NCBI RefSeq assembly: GCF_002042975.1
Contig: NW_018148831.1
Location: forward strand, 889,514-953,513
Reading direction: 5' to 3'
DNA: 64,000 bases
DNA from: Orbicella faveolata
Taxonomy: Eukaryota > Cnidaria > Anthozoa > Scleractinia > Merulinidae
Shown here: positions 62,001 to 64,000 of the stretch, one piece after another
Position numbering within the stretch: the first letter of the stretch is position 1
Layout: each line of letters starts with the position of its first letter
Notes under the pieces: generated by a model
Told to the model about the DNA's origin: nothing
The model's database searches: none
What the model saw: the letters and a program-made list of their open reading frames with translations, nothing else
Made by a program: the position numbers and the translations under genes

Positions 62001-64000
62001 AACTTGCCCACATCTTGACACATCTTCATTAATGACAACTGCAGAGGACCAATATCACTATTTACTTGAAACGAGTTAGACAGGTGAAAAAAGCTTACCA
62101 AGAACGCCACGGAGAAAAAGCTGTTAAACAGATCACAGATCGAGAAAATGTTAGGACGGGTTTTCTATAAAAGAGGATAAAGGATAAGAGAGTTAATTTC
62201 CCATGTAGGCCTTAGTCCCTCTCAAGTTACTTTTTTACGATAACTGCAGAAATTCTCGCGTGCTCATTGGCTAATTGTCATTGTCAATAAGCGGATAGAC
62301 ACATGAATTTATAATTTATGCGATGCGTCAAAATAAATGAACGAGAGCGGACAATTTGTTATTGTAAAACTAATTGACGACAGTTTTTCATGCGTCTGTC
62401 CTGTTATTGACAATGAATTTCGTCATAACATCGTCAAAGTAGTCTGCAGATCCACTCGGCTATCGCCTCGTATATCCACAGCTACTTTGACAATGTCCCG
62501 ACGAAATTTATGACAATAATAGGACAGACGCATGAAAACCTGACGCTAATTCGTTAATTCGATCGTTTCCGGTTTCAGAAATCCCAGGAGAAGTGGGATT
62601 TTTGTCTTGCATGAAAACATCCACGCAACGCGCGTGATAATATTATCCGCGGAAGAACTGGTTATTGCGTCTCAAAATAACTCGGAAGGGATTACTTTGG
62701 GAATAGGGTTTATACGGAGGATTGGCTCTGTTACCCTTCATCCGTCAATCAAACATTTACGTTCTTATCTTAACCCTTGCGACTTAGATAAAGTCCATAA
62801 TAGCCTGTGAGTGAGCTCCTAATGGGTGGAATGGTGAAAATCCGCGTAGTCACAAAGACTAATATTACAAATCAAGCTAAAACATGCAAAAATCCCAAGA
62901 ATTCTTCTGACTCGAATCACAAATTCTGTGGATTTGATACCGATTGGTTGAAAGAAATTACCCGTTCGAATTGACTACACTGTCCTGTAAACGTTAATAA
63001 TTAATTGGAAACCGCTCAAAGCTGACTTCCTGTAAAGGAAGCTGTGCTGGTGTGGAGCTAATAAGCACGCACTGCGGTCCTATCAGCAGTTCCCCTTCAG
63101 TTCTCCCAAATGTTCAGTACCTGTTAGAAAGGAGCAAGAAGCGAAAAGCTGAATCTCTTGTGATGTTTCTAACGACATATTTCAGTGAATATGTGTCGTC
63201 ATCAACTGATAACGCTGATGAGCCCAGGAGCCAGAATATTCCCGCCAGGTAAAAGAAGAGAAGCATTAAAATAGTGACAAAATTCCACCACTGGGCAAAG
63301 TAGCGTTCTCTTCCTTGTCTGTAAAACTCTTTAGCCTCCTCAAAGGTAAGGCCTAACACCCAAAGACCAGTCAAGATGTCTGCAATAAAAAAGCAAAAAC
63401 ATCGAGTCCGAGAATTGATTTTTTAAAACCAGTTCACCGATGTATCAGAGGGAATTAATCTTTTAATTAACCACGATCCCATTGGGCATTTCAAGAACGT
63501 TGAAAAAAATATTGGAAAAGATTATACTGTGTTAAACATTCCCTAATGAAAAAAGGGAAGGAGCTGTAGTCAGACCTGTCTACAAACAGCGTAAAGAGTA
63601 TAGGACTGGAGCCCAGGACCGCCGGATTTAAAGACTTGCGCCCTAATCAGTCCCTCCCAGTCTCGTATTAAAGGGGACACCGAATCTGGAAGTCAGTCTT
63701 AGCCTGGCTTGCTCGATGTCAGCTTTATAGGTCAGTTGGTTCATCATACTATCATACATGCCCGAGAAAAGGAGACAGAAGAGAGGAGATGGAGAGCTTG
63801 GAGGACGGCCTCGGCGAGTAACAAGGCTTTAACTTGCCCTGCGTCAACTTTGGAGTAGAGATGGACTAAATCCATTACTGCGCATGCGCACTCTTACAAA
63901 AAAACTGTTTTCATACCTATCCAGGAAACTTGCAGTAGTGAAATTCCCAACGTGTCCTGCACCGAGGACAAAACCAAAATGACCAGGAACCAGCAAAAGG
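13976..64000 (-). CDS. TRPC-type cation channel gene B (5' end off window; 45 kb intron holds KIDINS220)
   Basis: A second TRPC channel. Exons on the minus strand are >64,000-63,917 (S1), 63,379-63,121 (S2-S3), 62,120-61,869 (S4-S5), 61,620-61,422 (pore, S6), then 16,453-16,295, 15,898-15,833, 14,876-14,766 and 14,068-13,976. The right group lacks a TRP box exon anywhere nearby. The left group begins exactly with that exon and lacks any pore exon nearby. The join is phase 0 on both sides and reads NSFQQIA then [15 protein letters not shown], as TRPC channels do. If right, the joining intron is 44,968 nt and encloses the whole KIDINS220 gene. The alternative is two broken TRPC genes, or a scaffolding error. 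The post-S6 tail is 142 residues with no PDZ ligand. The exon layout differs from TRPC-A in splitting S2-S5 over two exons. Confidence 0.68.
14350..14600 (+). repeat. tRNA-derived SINE (type 1)
   Basis: A tRNA-like head (GGATGGCGCAATGGTGAGAG with a later GGTTCGATGCAGG B box) is followed by GTGGGTTGAGTTTGTTG and a CGGTTTCCTTCCTCCGCAAA segment. This layout is one I know from stony-coral genomes. It lies between TRPC-B tail exons. Confidence 0.8.
14730..14760. promoter_or_regulatory. Pair of CRE palindromes (TGACGTCA)
   Basis: Perfect sites at 14,730-14,737 and 14,753-14,760 in the TRPC-B intron, ending five bases from the splice donor of the CIRB-like exon. Confidence 0.4.
14766..14876 (-). 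CDS. TRPC-B exon: CIRB-like segment
   Basis: 111 nt, phase 0, acceptor TTTTATAG and donor GTTAGT. It encodes [19 protein letters not shown], resembling the basic segment after the TRP box in TRPC tails that binds calmodulin and IP3 receptor in vertebrates. Two TGACGTCA sites lie in the intron just past its donor. Confidence 0.8.
15535..15815 (+). repeat. tRNA-derived SINE (type 2)
   Basis: The head contains CTCATGGTTAATAGACCGCT and a B box GGTTTGAGTTCGAGCC. The body then reads TGGGCAAGACACTTTTCCCT and GGTAACCCTGCGATGGACTG, a widespread invertebrate SINE body. It ends about 20 bases short of a TRPC-B exon. Confidence 0.82.
15833..15898 (-). CDS. TRPC-B exon: acidic linker
   Basis: 66 nt, phase 0, acceptor AAATTGCAG and donor GTAATG. 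It encodes [20 protein letters not shown], a charged linker. A SINE ends about 20 bases from its donor side. Confidence 0.7.
16295..16453 (-). CDS. TRPC-B exon: TRP box and PPPFN
   Basis: 159 nt, phase 0 at both ends, the same length as exon 5 of TRPC-A. It encodes [20 protein letters not shown] and [15 protein letters not shown]. The TRP box WKFSR is closer to the family EWKFAR than either TRPC-A copy. Confidence 0.88.
18799..18829. repeat. (CAGT)n microsatellite
   Basis: Almost eight uninterrupted CAGT units. Confidence 0.95.
22198..22366. mobile_element. Fold-back element
   Basis: Left arm TACCTAATCGTACTATTTTG and right arm CAAAAAGGTACGATTAGGTA are inverted. Inner arms GGCATATCAGGC and GCCTGATATGCC also pair. 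The loop carries TTTTGGC and GCCAAAA. It has no coding potential. Confidence 0.75.
22650..22965. repeat. Diverged dispersed repeat with GTCCACAC motifs
   Basis: The motif TTTTCCGTCCACACT occurs twice in direct orientation and once inverted (AGTGTGGACGG), with internal TTCAAA/TTTGAA patches. This resembles eroded non-autonomous DNA transposons common in marine invertebrates; the family is not recognised. Confidence 0.4.
25038..26392 (-). CDS. KIDINS220: KIDINS220 exon 20 (acidic/Pro-Ser tail, PDZ ligand)
   Basis: 1,355 nt with the stop, acceptor TTACTTTTCAG, phase 1. Low-complexity acidic runs ([20 protein letters not shown]), a Ser-rich patch ([20 protein letters not shown]) and Pro stretches ([22 protein letters not shown]). 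The chain ends EETKNS-type sequence then LKSETCV and stop; T-C-V is a class I PDZ ligand. The tail is rich in possible phosphosites; body sequence is not conserved beyond general character. Confidence 0.88.
25038..60198 (-). CDS. KIDINS220: KIDINS220/ARMS, ankyrin repeat-rich membrane-spanning scaffold (complete)
   Basis: Orthologue of the neurotrophin-receptor scaffold KIDINS220 (kinase D-interacting substrate of 220 kDa). Twenty coding exons add up to 5,211 nt, or 1,736 residues, against about 1,770 in mammals. Order: residues 1-31 are a unique N-terminus; 32 to about 445 are twelve ankyrin-type units; about 480-820 are the KAP NTPase core with Walker A (RWGSGKSF, about 500-507), four membrane segments (about 532-551, 556-578, 698-720, 726-751) and Walker B (VVIMIDGLD, 806-814); about 1,185-1,262 are a SAM-like segment ([34 protein letters not shown]). 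The rest is an acidic, Pro/Ser-rich tail ending in ETCV, a class I PDZ ligand like the mammalian ESIL end. Each ankyrin unit matches its vertebrate counterpart in order from memory ([16 protein letters not shown]). No frameshift or missing key residue was seen. The whole gene lies inside a TRPC-B intron on the same strand. The first two short exons are the least certain part. Confidence 0.93.
26702..26886. promoter_or_regulatory. Cluster of four perfect CRE palindromes (TGACGTCA)
   Basis: Full sites lie at 26,702-26,709, 26,826-26,833, 26,868-26,875 and 26,879-26,886, with a half-site near 26,728. They are in the intron between KIDINS220 exons 20 and 19. TGACGTCA is the classical CREB/ATF site. 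Four in 185 bases in AT-rich DNA is far above chance, but activity is unknown and a decayed repeat could also explain it. Confidence 0.5.
27175..27239 (-). CDS. KIDINS220: KIDINS220 exon 19 (65 nt, inferred from phase)
   Basis: Exon 18 leaves two spare bases and exon 20 needs one, so a linking exon of length 2 mod 3 is required. The 65-nt stretch between TTTCTTCCAG and GTTAGA fits and reads [21 protein letters not shown] closer AG, 15 bases downstream, would create a stop at the junction, so the upstream acceptor is chosen. Confidence 0.7.
27973..28175 (-). CDS. KIDINS220: KIDINS220 exon 18 (SAM-like segment)
   Basis: 203 nt, phase 0 in and 2 out. [40 protein letters not shown] and [18 protein letters not shown] align with the vertebrate KIEGLDQSM...NINGRVLAQCNIDELK...FGDWHLFR. 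Confidence 0.95.
28718..28789 (-). CDS. KIDINS220: KIDINS220 exon 17
   Basis: 72 nt, phase 0, acceptor TGTCTCCAG, donor [26 protein letters not shown] then VCKQ; the end corresponds to the vertebrate LNVDAVCEKL that opens the SAM-like segment. Confidence 0.85.
29325..31300 (-). CDS. KIDINS220: KIDINS220 exon 16 (KAP NTPase, four membrane segments, Walker B)
   Basis: One large 1,976-nt exon, phase 1 in and 0 out. It holds two membrane pairs ([20 protein letters not shown] and [17 protein letters not shown] among them), separated by a domain with [17 protein letters not shown] and [12 protein letters not shown]. Walker [10 protein letters not shown] is followed by [14 protein letters not shown]. 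Near its end come LNI-like [20 protein letters not shown] and [13 protein letters not shown], family landmarks of the C-terminal NTPase part. The vertebrate gene has several introns over this length, so the fused exon is notable if the vertebrate pattern is ancestral. Confidence 0.96.
31663..31869. other. Assembly gap with identical 93-bp flanks
   Basis: A run of 21 N (31,756-31,776) is flanked by the same 93 bases (31,663-31,755 and 31,777-31,869), base for base. This is typical of two contigs overlapping at their ends and joined without merging; the second copy is probably not real. A C run with an N lies nearby (31,411-31,430). It is all intronic in KIDINS220. Confidence 0.85.
32148..32315 (-). 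CDS. KIDINS220: KIDINS220 exon 15 (KAP start, Walker A)
   Basis: 168 nt, phase 1 at both ends. [20 protein letters not shown] then [19 protein letters not shown]. The P-loop lysine and serine are present. Confidence 0.95.
33010..33187 (-). CDS. KIDINS220: KIDINS220 exon 14 (ankyrin unit 12 and cap)
   Basis: 178 nt, phase 0 in and 1 out. [20 protein letters not shown], then the family signature [20 protein letters not shown] and TQIFGT. This stretch is nearly identical to the vertebrate protein. Confidence 0.95.
33465..33563 (-). CDS. KIDINS220: KIDINS220 exon 13 (ankyrin unit 11)
   Basis: 99 nt, phase 0. [20 protein letters not shown]; last of ten consecutive 99-nt phase-0 exons. Confidence 0.92.
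33894..33992 (-). CDS. KIDINS220: KIDINS220 exon 12 (ankyrin unit 10)
   Basis: 99 nt, phase 0. [20 protein letters not shown], matching the vertebrate DNKTALYWAVEKGN. Confidence 0.92.
34000..36081. other. KIDINS220 intron 11, 2.1 kb
   Basis: Unique-looking AT-rich DNA. Short open frames on both strands show no domain or splice logic. Nothing supportable was seen. The next intron (36,181-37,751) is likewise bare. Confidence 0.6.
36082..36180 (-). CDS. KIDINS220: KIDINS220 exon 11 (ankyrin unit 9)
   Basis: 99 nt, phase 0. [20 protein letters not shown] then [13 protein letters not shown], with the family KYAD motif. Confidence 0.92.
37752..37850 (-). CDS. KIDINS220: KIDINS220 exon 10 (ankyrin unit 8)
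   Basis: 99 nt, phase 0. [20 protein letters not shown]; donor GTGTGT. Confidence 0.92.
38236..38286. repeat. Small hairpin repeat
   Basis: GGCTCGTCACGCAATCTT pairs with AGATTCCGTGACGAGCC around a G-rich loop. This is a short fold-back type also common in anthozoan introns. Confidence 0.6.
38354..38452 (-). CDS. KIDINS220: KIDINS220 exon 9 (ankyrin unit 7)
   Basis: 99 nt, phase 0. [20 protein letters not shown]; the G-G-Y pattern is specific to this unit in the family. Confidence 0.92.
39373..39471 (-). CDS. KIDINS220: KIDINS220 exon 8 (ankyrin unit 6)
   Basis: 99 nt, phase 0. [20 protein letters not shown], close to the vertebrate YGTTPLVWAARKGHLE. A doubled donor motif (GTGAGTGAG) is present. 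Confidence 0.92.
39790..39888 (-). CDS. KIDINS220: KIDINS220 exon 7 (ankyrin unit 5)
   Basis: 99 nt, phase 0. [20 protein letters not shown]; donor GTACGT. Confidence 0.92.
40966..41116. mobile_element. Fold-back element
   Basis: Left arm CGTTTTCGATATATCAAATT and right arm AATTTCAATATATCGAAAGC are inverted. Inner arms GTGAGGCTTAGAGAACACAAAC and GTTTGTGTCGTCTAGGCCTCAC pair with few mismatches. It sits in KIDINS220 intron 6. Confidence 0.8.
44831..44905. repeat. (AAT)n microsatellite in two runs
   Basis: TAATAA runs at about 44,831-44,865 and 44,881-44,905, with a short unique spacer. Confidence 0.95.
45273..45694. mobile_element. Non-autonomous DNA transposon with terminal inverted repeats
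   Basis: Left tip TAAGGCCATCCTTTTTTTTC and right tip GAAAAAAAGGGGGATGGCCT are inverted. Just inside each lies GGGTCGGTCGG. It is about 420 bp with no coding. The family is unassigned. Confidence 0.72.
46249..46347 (-). CDS. KIDINS220: KIDINS220 exon 6 (ankyrin unit 4)
   Basis: 99 nt, phase 0. [20 protein letters not shown]; the next intron is 6.4 kb. Confidence 0.92.
46788..46886 (-). CDS. KIDINS220: KIDINS220 exon 5 (ankyrin unit 3)
   Basis: 99 nt, phase 0. [20 protein letters not shown]; donor GTAAAT. Confidence 0.92.
47030..47128 (-). CDS. KIDINS220: KIDINS220 exon 4 (ankyrin unit 2)
   Basis: 99 nt, phase 0. [20 protein letters not shown] matches the vertebrate unit CGQTPLMIAAEQGN. Confidence 0.92.
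47773..47883 (-). CDS. KIDINS220: KIDINS220 exon 3 (ankyrin unit 1)
   Basis: 111 nt, phase 0. [20 protein letters not shown] then [17 protein letters not shown]: a degenerate first repeat, as in mammals. Confidence 0.85.
48785..49190 (+). mobile_element. About 400-bp inverted-repeat element, copy 1
   Basis: It has an inner hairpin (AAATAGAAAACATGT with ACATGTTTTCTATTT; AGTTTGGGAGAACGAGAAAT with CCAGTTCTCCCAAACTTTC). A tail follows that ends GGGCTATTTTCTA. The same elements occur in opposite orientation at 60,570-60,975. Confidence 0.75.
51452..51845. repeat. Tandem repeat, about 127-bp unit, three copies
   Basis: Each copy contains AATAGTGACATTGTGTA, CTGCTATCAGG, GTTGTCCACAA and TATAAAGCCATAAA. 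Copies two and three are closest; the first lacks the ATTCTTTCAGTGCTAG part. Confidence 0.85.
53127..53298. mobile_element. Fold-back element related to 4,439-4,610
   Basis: Inverted ends GGCCATTTCCCAG and ATGGCCATTTAAG. It shares TTCACATGCAAATCAAACTC and TCATATGAAA with the TRPC-A intron copy. This one is more eroded. Confidence 0.6.
54296..54344. repeat. Near-perfect 49-bp palindrome
   Basis: GCTACGCTACTCACTATCTA faces TAGATAGTGAGTAACGTAGC across a nine-base loop, with one mismatch. Confidence 0.8.
54545..54712. repeat. Inverted repeat, possible fold-back element
   Basis: AGTAGATTCCATGTTGCAGTG faces an approximate complement near 54,685-54,712 (CACAGCAAAGTGGAATCTAT), with CTATGA repeats between. 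Confidence 0.5.
56902..56931 (-). CDS. KIDINS220: KIDINS220 exon 2 (30 nt)
   Basis: Ten codons ([10 protein letters not shown]) between TCAACTCACAG and GTGAGT, phase 0. It is tiny and found by its splice sites; it bridges exon 1 to the first ankyrin unit. Confidence 0.6.
56932..60135. other. KIDINS220 intron 1, 3.2 kb
   Basis: Unique DNA plus one terminal-inverted-repeat element (58,481-59,268) and a small hairpin near 59,920-59,958 (ATGTCCCATGCGTC / ACGTATGGGACAT). No exon was supportable. Confidence 0.55.
58481..59268. mobile_element. 788-bp non-autonomous DNA transposon
   Basis: Left end TACCGTAAACTTCCGAGAGT and right end ACTTTCAGAAGTTTATGGTA are inverted over about 30 bases with few mismatches, both bounded by TA. 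Repeats of GAAAGTAACG lie inside both ends. There is no transposase frame. TA borders would fit a Tc1/mariner-like family, but that is a guess. Confidence 0.7.
60136..60198 (-). CDS. KIDINS220: KIDINS220 exon 1 (start codon)
   Basis: 63 nt from ATG ([20 protein letters not shown]) to a GTGAGC donor, phase 0. Context before the ATG is GTGGC. A T run with TTTAG lies just upstream, so a spliced 5' UTR is possible. Chosen because it is open, phase-compatible and followed by matching phase-0 exons; no homology supports it. Confidence 0.6.
60570..60975 (-). mobile_element. About 400-bp inverted-repeat element, copy 2 (reverse)
   Basis: Reverse-oriented relative of 48,785-49,190, starting TAGAAAATAGCCC and ending in ACATGTTTTCTATTTCTGCAG. 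It contains a (CATT)n run at about 60,679-60,707. It lies just upstream of the KIDINS220 start, so it may form part of the promoter region. Confidence 0.75.
61009..61037 (+). repeat. G-rich tract with quadruplex potential
   Basis: GGGTGGGTGGTGGTGGTGGG followed by a run of G. It lies about 0.8 kb upstream of the KIDINS220 start codon. Confidence 0.8.
61422..61620 (-). CDS. TRPC-B exon: pore and S6
   Basis: 199 nt, phase 2 in and 0 out. It encodes [17 protein letters not shown] and S6 with [18 protein letters not shown]. The pore loop has DKTD where TRPC-A has GHVE or GHVD. The donor GTGAGT must reach over 45 kb to the next recognisable TRPC exon. Confidence 0.9.
61869..62120 (-). CDS. TRPC-B exon: S4-S5
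   Basis: 252 nt, phase 2 at both ends, acceptor TTTAACAG. It encodes [19 protein letters not shown], the S4-S5 linker [19 protein letters not shown] and a strongly hydrophobic S5 ([19 protein letters not shown]). Confidence 0.88.
62386..62537. mobile_element. Fold-back element between TRPC-B S3 and S4 exons
   Basis: TCATGCGTCTGTCCTGTTAT faces ATAATAGGACAGACGCATGA. Further in, CGTCAAAGTAG faces CTACTTTGACA, with CTCGGCTATCGCCTCG at the centre. Confidence 0.85.
63121..63379 (-). CDS. TRPC-B exon: S2-S3
   Basis: 259 nt, phase 1 in and 2 out. It encodes [31 protein letters not shown], a hydrophobic S3 and FLLLSN at its end. The donor AACAG|GTACTG lies inside what is one exon in TRPC-A. Confidence 0.88.
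63380..63916. other. TRPC-B intron between S1 and S2 exons
   Basis: 537 bases with no exon or clear repeat seen. Confidence 0.6.
63917..64000 (-). CDS. TRPC-B exon with end of S1 (cut by window edge)
   Basis: Open to the window edge and ending at GTATG with one spare base. It encodes [15 protein letters not shown], like the S1 end WFLVIVTMSAFQD of TRPC-A, and the one-base phase matches the TRPC-A exon 2 border. Confidence 0.8.
   Translation of the reverse strand, partial: PFAGSWSFWFCPRCRTRWEFHYCKFPG

Overview
This window looks like nuclear DNA from an anthozoan cnidarian, most likely a stony coral. The clues are AT-rich DNA, long introns, two tRNA-derived SINE types of a kind I know from corals, many small fold-back DNA transposons, and animal neuronal-type membrane proteins. 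No species can be named from sequence alone. All three recognisable genes lie on the minus strand, so they read from right to left.

Layout, right to left. (1) 64,000-61,422 holds four exons of a TRPC-type cation channel (called TRPC-B here): S1 end, S2-S3, S4-S5, pore plus S6. Its 5' end lies beyond the window. (2) 60,198-25,038 holds a complete KIDINS220/ARMS orthologue: 20 coding exons, about 1,736 predicted residues. It has twelve ankyrin-type units largely one per exon, a KAP P-loop NTPase domain with four membrane segments, a SAM-like segment, a long acidic and proline/serine-rich tail, and a C-terminal class I PDZ ligand (ETCV). (3) 16,453-13,976 holds four exons that encode only the post-S6 tail of a TRPC channel (TRP box, PPPFN motif, CIRB-like segment, stop). 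No upstream channel exons were found near them. They match TRPC-B in phase and content, so the simplest reading is one TRPC-B gene whose roughly 45 kb intron contains the whole KIDINS220 gene on the same strand. (4) 12,670-246 holds a second TRPC gene (TRPC-A), head-to-tail behind TRPC-B. It has one large N-terminal ankyrin/TRP_2 exon, one S1 exon, and then TWO complete copies of the S2-to-TRP-box exon triplet (6,071-3,939 and 2,260-246). Its last exons lie off the left edge.

The two TRPC-A exon triplets are both open with intact splice sites. Phase rules forbid including both in one reading frame, so they look like alternative cassettes that would swap the pore. The inner triplet lies between two same-strand pieces of a Ty3/Gypsy pol fossil, suggesting it is the younger copy and landed inside that old element.

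The non-coding parts are introns rich in fold-back elements, a 1 kb array of a 14-bp minisatellite, a partially duplicated intron block, simple repeats, and one assembly gap flanked by an identical 93-bp overlap. Nothing prokaryotic, no CRISPR array and no rRNA or tRNA gene was seen. Functionally, TRPC channels and KIDINS220 are both ankyrin-bearing membrane proteins of phospholipase C, calcium and neurotrophic signalling. The nesting could tie their transcription together, but that link is inference.
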